Shown here: positions 36,870 to 44,489 of the stretch, in pieces
Layout: every line of letters begins with the position of its first letter
How positions within the stretch are numbered: the first letter of the stretch is position 1
Origin: CAADGU01 sp964581605
GTDB lineage: Bacteria > Chloroflexota > Anaerolineae > Promineifilales > Promineifilaceae
Assembly: GCA_964581605.1 (NCBI GenBank)
Contig: CAZOPF010000016.1
Location: 1-64,000, forward strand
Reading direction: 5' to 3'
DNA length: 64,000 bases
Translations under genes and position numbers: made by a program
Notes under the pieces: model-generated
Database searches by the model: none
The model's input: the letters and a program-made list of their open reading frames with translations, nothing else
Told to the model about the DNA's origin: nothing

Positions 36870-39017
36870 ATGGCAGAGCAAACAAACGGCCAGATGCTTG
36901 TTGGCAAGATACAAAACCAGGGCGGGCGGCCCAATATGGAAGATCATATTGAGGTACGGCCGTTGCAAACAGCCCAGGGTTTGCCCATGCTGGTGGCCAT
37001 GGTGGCAGATGGCATTGGCGGTAACAACTGTGGCGAAGTCGCATCGCAGATGGCCGTAGAGACTGTTTTTGGCGAGATAGAAAAAGCGGCCGTGGAAAAC
37101 CCGGAACAAATTCCCCAATTGCTGGCTTATGCCTTAAAACAGGCCAATGAAGCGGTTTTCCAGGCGGCCAAAGCAGATAAGACAAAAGAGGGCATGGGAA
37201 CAACGGCCACTCTGGCTGCCATTCACCAAAATAAGCTGTATCTGGCTAATGTGGGGGACAGCCGGGCGTATCTGGTGCGCGACGGCCGTGTGCAACAACT
37301 CACAGTAGATCATACCTGGGCACGGGAAATGGTGCGCTTGGGACATCTGTCAAAGGAGGATGCCGAGGCCCACCCCAAAGGGGAAGCGCTGGTACGCTCC
37401 ATTGGTTACAGTGAACGATTGGAAGTTGACCTGGGCATCTATCCAAACGGCGATGAAGAAGAAAGGCAGGCTCGCTCGCGCCAGGGATTTCCTTTACAGC
37501 TAAATGACCGTCTATTACTTTGTTCGGATGGATTGGTGAAGGAGAGGTACAAAGCCAGTGGGCATTATGTGGAACCAGACGAGATTGTCCAGATTATAAC
37601 CCGCTATCATGCAGATAAGGCGGCCAATAAATTGGTGCAAAAGGCGGTATCACGCCAGGCCGACGATAATGTGAGTGCCATTGTGCTGGAAATGCCTGGC
37701 AGCCAGATAGCGGCAGGTGTGCCACGCGGCTTGTGGGTGGGCATGGCAATTTTGTTTTTATTGTTAGGGGCGGGGGTGGCGTGGGCTTTGCTCTTTAGCG
37801 GGCAGCAAGAGGCGATAGTAACGGCCGTGCCTTTTACACCAACGCCAACCACTGTTGTTTCCACGGCAACGGCCGTGCCAGAACTGGCGGTGTCTGAAGC
37901 GTTCGCGGACCTGCAGTTAATACCTGGCCCCGCTGGGGTGGAGTGGCAAACGGAGGGGGGTGATTGGTACCCAACCAATGAAACAGAAAACATCCAATTT
38001 TTAGCTGACGAACTGTTGTTGCTGCTGAACGGCCGTAACCCGGCCGACGATCATCACAATATCACCCATCTCATCTTGCCGGCCCAGGTGGTACTATTTT
38101 TAGATGGGGGGACAGAGGTGCGGCTGACGGCCGTGCAGGGAGTGAACGATAGTGAAACAACCCGCATCAATCTGGAAAACGGCCTTTTGGCGGTACACAT
38201 ACCTGAAGGCGAGGCGGTTGGCGCGGTTGTAGAAAGCCCATTGGAAGACGAAGCCTGGTTAGATAATGCCGGTTTGATGGCGGTGCAGTACCAGGAATCC
38301 CCCTTTGTTTTTATGATGGCCTGCCTGGAAGCAGAACTATATTGTACGGTGACATATCGTGGGGATACACATGATCTGGTGGCCGGACAGCGCATTTGTT
38401 TTGGTGGCGGCTGCCCGATGGTAGGTGTGGTAGAGACAATAGACCCTGGTTTATATGCCTACTTAGTGCCAGGAGTGTTGATGGTGGCTACGGCCGTGCC
38501 TGCTGAAACTGCCATTGTTACCGACACACCCACCAGCACACCTCGCCCTGGCACTCGTCCTCCGGGCGCCACGGCAGAACCAACCGTCACAGCGGAAGCC
38601 TCGACTACGGCCGTGCAACCTGGAGAACCACAACCGCCAACCAACACCCCACCCCCTGGCACTACCGCTACCCACACGCCCCGGCCTACGCTCGCCAATA
38701 CCCCCCCGCCAGGCGCTACCGCCACCAACACGGCCCGGCCCACCAATACACCTCAGGCCACGAACACATCACAACCGCCCACCAGCACACCGCGCCCAGC
38801 TACCAATACACCGTCGCCTACGAACACACCGCCGCCTACGAACACACCGCCGCCTACGAACACACCGATACCACCCACGAACACGGCCGTGCCCCCAACC
38901 GACACACCTATACCACCCACCGACACCCCTGCCCCTGCCGAGACGGGTGGCCCGCCATGCAGCCCCCCAGGAACGCCTGGCCCTCCCTGCACGCCGACGC
39001 CAGCACCAGTTCCTTAG
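36870..39017 (+). CDS. PP2C-family Ser/Thr phosphatase with TM and FecR-like ectodomain
   Basis: 715 aa. PP2C motifs in order: RPNMEDH, MVADGIGG, GMGTTATLA, NVGDSRAYLV, LLCSDGLV and ADDNVSAIV (about residues 15-265), with metal-binding Asp residues intact. TM at about 287-310 (GLWVGMAILFLLLGAGVAWA). The outer part has a FecR-like segment (LMAVQYQESPFVFMMAC) matching the one of the split kinase, then a long Thr/Pro tail of TNTPPP units. Start ATG 36870 has GGAG 6 nt upstream. It is the likely opposing enzyme of the block's kinases, as PppA is to PpkA in T6SS. Confidence 0.9.
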   Translation: MAEQTNGQMLVGKIQNQGGRPNMEDHIEVRPLQTAQGLPMLVAMVADGIGGNNCGEVASQMAVETVFGEIEKAAVENPEQIPQLLAYALKQANEAVFQAAKADKTKEGMGTTATLAAIHQNKLYLANVGDSRAYLVRDGRVQQLTVDHTWAREMVRLGHLSKEDAEAHPKGEALVRSIGYSERLEVDLGIYPNGDEEERQARSRQGFPLQLNDRLLLCSDGLVKERYKASGHYVEPDEIVQIITRYHADKAANKLVQKAVSRQADDNVSAIVLEMPGSQIAAGVPRGLWVGMAILFLLLGAGVAWALLFSGQQEAIVTAVPFTPTPTTVVSTATAVPELAVSEAFADLQLIPGPAGVEWQTEGGDWYPTNETENIQFLADELLLLLNGRNPADDHHNITHLILPAQVVLFLDGGTEVRLTAVQGVNDSETTRINLENGLLAVHIPEGEAVGAVVESPLEDEAWLDNAGLMAVQYQESPFVFMMACLEAELYCTVTYRGDTHDLVAGQRICFGGGCPMVGVVETIDPGLYAYLVPGVLMVATAVPAETAIVTDTPTSTPRPGTRPPGATAEPTVTAEASTTAVQPGEPQPPTNTPPPGTTATHTPRPTLANTPPPGATATNTARPTNTPQATNTSQPPTSTPRPATNTPSPTNTPPPTNTPPPTNTPIPPTNTAVPPTDTPIPPTDTPAPAETGGPPCSPPGTPGPPCTPTPAPVP

Positions 39018-39029
39018 CTGCGGGCCGTT

Positions 39030-39058
39030 TGTAACGCGATTTGTCAAATCGCGTTACA
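39030..39058. terminator. 13-bp hairpin at end of signalling block
   Basis: TGTAACGCGATTT (39030-39042) pairs perfectly with 39046-39058 around a 3-nt loop. No T-run. The core CGATTT ... AAATCG is shared with the hairpins at 16928 and 41969, so this may be an interspersed palindrome acting as a terminator. Confidence 0.6.
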
Positions 39059-39060
39059 CT
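39055..39060 (+). promoter_or_regulatory. Possible -10 element for leaderless dNK transcript
   Basis: TACACT, 7 nt before the ATG at 39068 and overlapping the hairpin arm. With usual spacing transcription would begin at or next to the ATG. No ribosome-binding site is present. No good -35 is visible, so confidence is low. Confidence 0.35.
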
Positions 39061-39067
39061 TGACTGT

Positions 39068-39712
39068 ATGAGTGCAAAACATTTTATCCTGGTTGCCGGG
39101 AACATTGGCGCGGGTAAAACTTCGCTGGCAGAACGGGTGGGAGCGCGTCTGGGTTGGCGCGTGGGGTATGAATCAGTCAGCGACAACCCTTATTTGCCTG
39201 ACTTTTATGCCGATATGGCCCGGTGGGCTTTCCATTTACAGGTGTTTTTCATCGGCCATCGGGCGGCACAGCACTGGGAACTGTTTCACGATCCCCGCTC
39301 GGCCATTGCTGACCGCAGCATCTATGAAGACGCCCACATTTTTGCCCGCGCCCTACACCATTTGGGCGCATTAGCAGAGCGAGATTATCTGGCTTATCGC
39401 CATACGTTTGATCTGGTCGTTAACGGGTTGCCTCGACCCGATTTACTGCTTTACCTGAACTGCCCGGTGCCGGCACTGATGGCGCGGATTCGGCAGCGAG
39501 GGCGAGCGATGGAAAGTGGCATTACGGCCGATTACCTCTCCCTGTTGGAATCATTTTATGATGAGTGGCTGCATCAATTTGATTTGTGCCCGGTATTGGT
39601 GATTCCTAGCGAGAACCTGGACTTTGTGAACCGGCCACAACATTTGGATATTGTGGTAGACCGGATTCAGGCAAAGCTGGCGGGGCGGGAAGATGTAATC
39701 TTTCCCGATTAA
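39068..39712 (+). CDS. Deoxynucleoside kinase
   Basis: 214 aa, the usual size for the family. Walker A GNIGAGKTS near residues 11-19, the DRSIYEDAHIF segment that positions the base and catalytic residues, and a basic lid RIRQRGRAMES. It phosphorylates deoxynucleosides (deoxyadenosine/deoxyguanosine or pyrimidine type cannot be told) in the salvage pathway. I use the ATG at 39068. No link to the signalling block is evident. Confidence 0.92.
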   Translation: MSAKHFILVAGNIGAGKTSLAERVGARLGWRVGYESVSDNPYLPDFYADMARWAFHLQVFFIGHRAAQHWELFHDPRSAIADRSIYEDAHIFARALHHLGALAERDYLAYRHTFDLVVNGLPRPDLLLYLNCPVPALMARIRQRGRAMESGITADYLSLLESFYDEWLHQFDLCPVLVIPSENLDFVNRPQHLDIVVDRIQAKLAGREDVIFPD

Positions 39713-39725
39713 TTAATAAGTAACC

Positions 39726-39800
39726 GTGCCGTAATTATGTAATTGAGTAATTTGGTAATTAGCCGCTTCAATTACTTAATTACCCAATTACCCAATCGCT
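39726..39800. repeat. Octamer hairpin repeat
   Basis: GTAATTGA/GTAATTTG units on the left are followed by ACTTAATT and ACCCAATT units on the right, able to pair. It separates the deoxynucleoside kinase and the secreted protein. The remainder up to 39884 shows only a possible -10. Confidence 0.75.
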
Positions 39801-39872
39801 AACTAATTTGCAAACGATCACTAAGGAGCCGAATTAACGGGGCGTCTATGGTGGGAGCACGGCCGTGTACAC

Positions 39873-39878
39873 TATGCT
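39873..39878 (+). promoter_or_regulatory. Possible -10 for leaderless secreted-protein transcript
   Basis: TATGCT lies 6 nt upstream of the ATG at 39885. The spacing leaves no room for a ribosome-binding site, as for the D-aminoacylase and tex genes. Suggestive only. Confidence 0.3.
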
Positions 39879-39884
39879 GTCTCT

Positions 39885-40751
39885 ATGAAAAAGCGAATAG
39901 TTCATTACCTGTTTCTGGTTGGATTGTTACTCTTTCTCTGGTTCCACTGGGTTCGGGCCTTACCACAAGGACAGGGTAATGGAACACAGCTTTACCTTCC
40001 CCTGATCGTCAAACCTATTCCCCCACCGCAAATCCTCTCCTTTACTGCTAACGTCGAAATCGCCGATCCCGGCGATACCATTGAACTGAGTTGGGTGACG
40101 ACCCGGGCGGTTACTGTGACCCTATACCACCTGCTGCCCACTGGCCAATTGGGCCAGTTTTGGAACGTACCCATCACCGGGACAATGCCTTACACCATTA
40201 GCGAATCGGCACGCAACATGGAGCGATTCATGCTGTTTGCCGCTGGTGACGTTGAACCCTATGCCAGCGCCACCGTGGGGGTTACGCTTACCTGTCCACA
40301 CCCCTGGTTTTTTGCCCCCGCGCCCGATGTGTGCGCCCAAGATGCCGCCCTGCTCTCCCCGTCCGCAGAGCAGCAATTTGAGCACGGCTGGATGATCTGG
40401 GTGGGTGAAGAAGGCATAATCTACGTGTTGTTTGATGATGAGCTGTATACGACCGGGTGGCAGGCGTATACCGACGAGTGGGATCCAGGCGATCCCATTA
40501 GTGACACGACCATCATTCCGCCCGATGGTTTTTACCAGCCATTGCGCGGATTTGGCCTGGTGTGGCGCGCACAGCCATTAGTACGAGATCGTTTGGGATG
40601 GGCGGTGGTGTTGGAAGCTGGGGGCGATACGGCCGTGCAGCGTACCTCCTATGCCCGCTACAACCACACCTACATCCGCGCCCTGGATAATGACATCTGG
40701 CACCTCCTTCCCGAACACAGCGCCTGGGAGAAATTTACCCCTCTGCCTTGA
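39885..40751 (+). CDS. Secreted protein of unknown function
   Basis: 288 aa. N-terminal signal peptide (MKKRIVHYLFLVGLLLFLWF) ending near residue 26. A GTQLYLPLIVKP segment follows, almost the same as the C terminus of the protein encoded at 47579 (STLYLPLISKP). A small Ig-like beta domain (about 45-125) precedes a C-terminal domain with CPHPWFFAPAPDVCAQD that may be disulfide-bonded. No enzyme motif was recognised. Probably an extracellular or surface protein. Confidence 0.75.
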   Translation: MKKRIVHYLFLVGLLLFLWFHWVRALPQGQGNGTQLYLPLIVKPIPPPQILSFTANVEIADPGDTIELSWVTTRAVTVTLYHLLPTGQLGQFWNVPITGTMPYTISESARNMERFMLFAAGDVEPYASATVGVTLTCPHPWFFAPAPDVCAQDAALLSPSAEQQFEHGWMIWVGEEGIIYVLFDDELYTTGWQAYTDEWDPGDPISDTTIIPPDGFYQPLRGFGLVWRAQPLVRDRLGWAVVLEAGGDTAVQRTSYARYNHTYIRALDNDIWHLLPEHSAWEKFTPLP

Positions 40752-40970
40752 ACGAGTGAACCCGCGCCAATTGGAACGCGGATGGACCCAGATTGTGGGG
40801 ATTTTCAAGTAAAAAATCCGCGAGAATCTTGTAAATCCTAAAAATCCGCCTTCCATTTCTTTCGCCGATTGCCCTCACACCCCAATTGTTTATCGGGTAC
40901 AATTTCTCCTGAGTTAACCGGAATCTGAAGAGTTCGCACGCCCACGTGCAAGTTTTGGTACAGATAAGCA

Positions 40971-41711
40971 ATGTCACAAACAATCAAGGCTTTATTCCAG
41001 CTAAGAGAATTGATCCTGAACGGCGAATTGCAGCCTGGAGAACGTTTACTTGAAGTCGCTCTGGTGGAGCATCTGAGCGTTTCCCGCACCCCTATTCGCG
41101 CCGCCCTGGCCCGGCTGGCCGAAGAGGGACTGCTGCAAAGGATGCCCAATGGCGGTTATGCCGTGCGCGAGTTCACCGGGCGCGATATCCATGATGCCAT
41201 TGCCATGCGCGGCGAACTGGAAGGGATGGCCGCTCGCCTGGCGGCCGAACGAGGAGCAAACCCACAAGCCCTGGGCAAAATTAAGGAACTTTTGGCACAA
41301 TTTGATGCCCTGTTGCTGCAAACTGACCTGGTGGATACGGACCTGGCCCGCTACTTTGATCTCAATCATCTGTTCCACCGGCAGTTAATTGGGCTGGCCG
41401 AAAGTTTTATCATCGAACGCACCCTGGAGCATGTGCTGACCCTCCCCTTTGCCTCGCCCAATGCCTTTGTGATGGCTCAGGCGGAATTGGGTCAGGCGTG
41501 GAAAGTGTTTTACGTGGCCCAGGAACAACACAAAAATATCATTGAAGCCATTGAGAACCGGGAGGGGGCGCGTGCCAATGCGTTAGCCCAGGAACATGCC
41601 TACCTCTCTTTGCAGAATTTACAAAGAGCACTCAAAAACAAGACAATTCTGAGCCAGTTACCCGCCTTCAAACTGGTGACAACTAATGGGCTAGAGGGTG
41701 AAAACGGGTAA
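40971..41711 (+). CDS. GntR-family transcriptional regulator (FadR/FCD type)
   Basis: 246 aa. Winged helix at about 1-70 (LNGELQPGERLLEVALVEHL, SVSRTPIRAALARLAEEGLL), then an all-helical FCD ligand domain (about 85-215) with AMRGELEGMAARLAAERG and the conserved DLNHLFHRQLIGLAES, which would bind a carboxylate via metal-binding His residues. It precedes the pcaH/pcaG genes in the same direction, with two TGTATACA palindromes between, so it likely controls them in response to an aromatic acid or intermediate. Confidence 0.9.
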   Translation: MSQTIKALFQLRELILNGELQPGERLLEVALVEHLSVSRTPIRAALARLAEEGLLQRMPNGGYAVREFTGRDIHDAIAMRGELEGMAARLAAERGANPQALGKIKELLAQFDALLLQTDLVDTDLARYFDLNHLFHRQLIGLAESFIIERTLEHVLTLPFASPNAFVMAQAELGQAWKVFYVAQEQHKNIIEAIENREGARANALAQEHAYLSLQNLQRALKNKTILSQLPAFKLVTTNGLEGENG

Positions 41712-41767
41712 ATGAGGTGGCGCGTTGCTATGGGCATGTGGCAAGTAATCGGCTATTACCAACATCC

Positions 41768-41775
41768 TGTATACA
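41768..41775. promoter_or_regulatory. Candidate GntR operator 1 (TGTATACA)
   Basis: Perfect 8-bp palindrome TGTATACA in the 316-bp gntR-pcaH intergenic space. A second copy lies 87 bp downstream. GTATAC-centred palindromes are typical for FCD-type GntR operators. Confidence 0.5.
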
Positions 41776-41854
41776 AAAATTTCACCCCAAGTTTTATTCT
41801 CAAAGTAGGATGAGAGGAAAGCGGCCCAAAAACTTGCGCCAATTCCGCAAATAA

Positions 41855-41862
41855 TGTATACA
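41855..41862. promoter_or_regulatory. Candidate GntR operator 2 (ATGTATACAT)
   Basis: TGTATACA again, here extended to a 10-bp palindrome ATGTATACAT. With the site at 41768 it frames the region where the pcaH promoter would lie. Confidence 0.5.
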
Positions 41863-41968
41863 TGCCGCATCCGTTCATTCACCATATGAAACGATTCAAC
41901 AGCCTCCTCAACTCTATTGAGGACAAAATAACGACAACTTTGTAAAACCCGGCCTGGCCATGTTGTAG

Positions 41969-41987
41969 CCCGATTTTCTAAATCGGG
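41969..41987. repeat. CGATTT-loop-AAATCG palindrome
   Basis: CCCGATTT (41969-41976) pairs with AAATCGGG (41980-41987) around TCT, 40 bp ahead of pcaH. Shares its core with hairpins at 16928 and 39030. Confidence 0.6.
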
Positions 41988-42027
41988 TGGCGATTTGGAA
42001 AATCACCATACATTTGGAAGAGAAAGG

Positions 42028-42735
42028 ATGATGCCACAACAAAGGTATAACTGGCTTGATTGGTCTGTACAGCCGCCTTATCTGTATTCACCCTATCGTT
42101 CAACGGTTTTTCGCTCGCCGCAAAAGCCTTTAATCTCCCTGAAGCAAAATCTATCTGAACTGACCGGCCCGGTGTATGGGCAGGATGAGATTGCGCCGCT
42201 GGACAATGATCTGACGCGCAATGCCGTGAAAAATGGCGAGCCGTTGGGGGAACGGATTATCGTCACCGGGCAGTTGATGGATGATATGGGCAAACCGATC
42301 CCCCACGCATTGATCGAGATATGGCAGGCAAATGCCGCCGGCCGGTACATGCACAAGGTAGACCAACATGACGCGCCGCTAGACCCTAACTTTCATGGCG
42401 CCGGCCGGGTGCTGACTGACAAGGACGGCCGTTACCGTTTCACCACTATTCGCCCCGGCGCCTACCCCTGGCAGAATCATCCCAATGCCTGGCGGCCGTC
42501 GCACATTCACTTTTCCGTGTTTGGCGTCAATTTCCTGCAACGGCTGGTCACGCAGATGTATTTTCCCGGCGACCCTCTGTTGCCATTAGACCCGATATTT
42601 AACGGTATTCCTGATGTGGACGGCCGTAACAGCCTCATCTCCCTCTATGACCATGAAGTGACCACGCCCGGTTGGGCCTTAGGCTACCGCTTTGATATTG
42701 TCGTCTGCGGCCCCCGCCAGACCCCATTTGAATAA
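42028..42735 (+). CDS. pcaH: Protocatechuate 3,4-dioxygenase beta subunit
   Basis: 235 aa. Ring-cleaving Fe(III) intradiol dioxygenase subunit that, with PcaG, converts protocatechuate to 3-carboxy-cis,cis-muconate. The iron ligands are in place: Tyr107 (GRYMHKVD), Tyr146 (RPGAYPW), His159 and His161 (RPSHIHFS). The N-terminal PcaH region (MMPQQRYNWLDWSVQPPYLY) is also present. Start ATG 42028 with GGAAG 7 nt upstream; ATG 42031 is an alternative. pcaG follows after 12 bp. Confidence 0.95.
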   Translation: MMPQQRYNWLDWSVQPPYLYSPYRSTVFRSPQKPLISLKQNLSELTGPVYGQDEIAPLDNDLTRNAVKNGEPLGERIIVTGQLMDDMGKPIPHALIEIWQANAAGRYMHKVDQHDAPLDPNFHGAGRVLTDKDGRYRFTTIRPGAYPWQNHPNAWRPSHIHFSVFGVNFLQRLVTQMYFPGDPLLPLDPIFNGIPDVDGRNSLISLYDHEVTTPGWALGYRFDIVVCGPRQTPFE

Positions 42736-42747
42736 AGAGGCCTCAGG

Positions 42748-43308
42748 ATGAAAAAACAGACCCCCAGTCAGACCGTTGGCCCCTATTTGCACATTGGCCT
42801 CATGTACGGCGAAACCCAAAGCGATCTGGTGCAGGACGAGACCATCGGCGAACGCATTTTGATTACAGGCACAGTTTTTGATGGCAATGGTGAGCCGATC
42901 CCTGATGCGATGGTGGAAATCTGGCAGCCAGACGCGCAGGGCATCTTTAACCATCCCGCCGACCCCCGCTGCCATCAGGCCGATCCCCATTTTCGCGGTT
43001 TTGGGCGGGCAGATACGCGCCTGGGCGGAAAATTCCAATTTCGGACAATCAAACCGGGTAGTTCACAGGAAGGACACGCGCCAACGATCAACGTCACCGT
43101 TTTTGCCAGAGGAATGTTGGTTCACGCTATCACCCGCATCTACTTCGCCGACGAACCGGCCAATAACGATGACCCGGTGCTAAAAACTATCCCCTCCGAG
43201 CGACGCCACACGCTGATTGCCCAACGAAATGACACGGCGTTGGGTGCAACTTATCATTTTGATATTCATTTACAGGGACCGGAAGAGACGGTGTTTTTCA
43301 ATCCTTGA
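42748..43308 (+). CDS. pcaG: Protocatechuate 3,4-dioxygenase alpha subunit
   Basis: 186 aa. PcaG N terminus (KKQTPSQTVGPYLHIGL) and intradiol fold (PIPDAMVEIWQPDAQGIFNH). It lacks the iron-ligand Tyr/His set at the matching positions (PTINVTVFARG in place of SHIHFS), as normal for the alpha subunit, which helps shape the active site. Immediately downstream of pcaH in one transcription unit. Confidence 0.95.
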   Translation: MKKQTPSQTVGPYLHIGLMYGETQSDLVQDETIGERILITGTVFDGNGEPIPDAMVEIWQPDAQGIFNHPADPRCHQADPHFRGFGRADTRLGGKFQFRTIKPGSSQEGHAPTINVTVFARGMLVHAITRIYFADEPANNDDPVLKTIPSERRHTLIAQRNDTALGATYHFDIHLQGPEETVFFNP

Positions 43309-43330
43309 CCCTTATAGGAGATAAAAGAGA

Positions 43331-44440
43331 ATGTCTAAAGTAAACCCACCTTTTCGTGCTGACCATGTAGGGAGCCTGTTACGGCCGTCCGAACTCCTCG
43401 CAGCCCGGCAGCAATTTTTCAATGGGGGGCTGTCGGCTGAGGCGTTGCGGGCAGTGGAAGATGGGGCGATTGCTACGGCCGTGACCAAAATGGAATCCCT
43501 CGGTCTACGCAGCATCACCGATGGGGAGTTTCGCCGTACCTATTTCCACCTCGATTTTCTGCAACAGCTACAAGGCGTCACCGTCACCGGCAGCATTGCC
43601 GCCAGTTCCGACGCCCAGAGCACAGTGGGTTTTACGCCGCCTAAATTGAGCGTTACCGGCAAACTGCGCCACGTCAAAAACATTCAGGTGGATGACTTCA
43701 ACTACCTGAAATCGCAAGTCACACAAACCCCCAAAGTGACCATTCCCTCGCCGACGATGGTGCATTTTCGCGGCGGCCGTAAAGCCATTGATATTGAAGC
43801 TTATCCCGACATGGATGAATTTTTTGCTGACCTGGCCCACTGTTACCGGGATGAGATCAACGCTCTGTATCAGGCTGGCTGCCGCTACATTCAAATGGAT
43901 GACACCAATCTGGCCTACCTGTGTGATGCCAAAATGCGGGCGGGCGTGGTGGAGCGCGGTGAAGACCCCAACGAACTGCCCCGCACCTATGCCGCTTTGA
44001 TCAATTCGGTGATTGACGGCCGTCCGGCCGACCTGACCATCTGCGTCCATCTCTGCCGGGGGAACTACCGTAGCACCTGGTTTGCTGAAGGCGGCTATGA
44101 GCCGGTGGCCGAAGTGCTGTTTAACGAACTCAACGTGGACGCCTACTTCCTGGAATATGATGACGAACGCTCCGGCGACTTTGCCCCCCTCCGTTTTGTG
44201 CCTGACCACAAAACGGTGGTGTTAGGGCTGGTCACAACCAAATCAGCCCAACTGGAATCGAAGCAAGAGTTAATCCAGCGCGTCCACGAAGCGGCGCGGT
44301 ATGTGCCTCTGGAGCATCTGTGCCTCAGCCCGCAGTGCGGCTTTTCCAGCACCGTCGAAGGCAATGCCATCACCGCCGATGACCAGTGGGCCAAGCTGTC
44401 CCTGGTGGTAGAAACGGCCCGCGAAATCTGGGGGGAATAG
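43331..44440 (+). CDS. MetE C-terminal-like zinc methyl/alkyl transferase (YxjG/YxjH-like)
   Basis: 369 aa. Matches the cobalamin-independent methionine synthase-like family without the N-terminal MetE domain: FRADHVGSLLRPSELLAARQ at the start, the SITDGEFRRTYFHLDFL motif, and CLSPQCGFSST near the end with the zinc Cys; His in CVHLCRGN. The family includes methionine synthases and epoxyalkane:coenzyme M transferase, so the substrate is uncertain. Cotranscription with pcaHG (22-bp spacing, AGGAG site) hints at use of a methyl or thiol group from aromatic-compound catabolism, which is inference. Confidence 0.82.
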   Translation: MSKVNPPFRADHVGSLLRPSELLAARQQFFNGGLSAEALRAVEDGAIATAVTKMESLGLRSITDGEFRRTYFHLDFLQQLQGVTVTGSIAASSDAQSTVGFTPPKLSVTGKLRHVKNIQVDDFNYLKSQVTQTPKVTIPSPTMVHFRGGRKAIDIEAYPDMDEFFADLAHCYRDEINALYQAGCRYIQMDDTNLAYLCDAKMRAGVVERGEDPNELPRTYAALINSVIDGRPADLTICVHLCRGNYRSTWFAEGGYEPVAEVLFNELNVDAYFLEYDDERSGDFAPLRFVPDHKTVVLGLVTTKSAQLESKQELIQRVHEAARYVPLEHLCLSPQCGFSSTVEGNAITADDQWAKLSLVVETAREIWGE

Positions 44441-44489
44441 CCGCAAGCACAAAGAAGGCGCGGGGGAAGAAAAACGGTATTCTCAGAGG

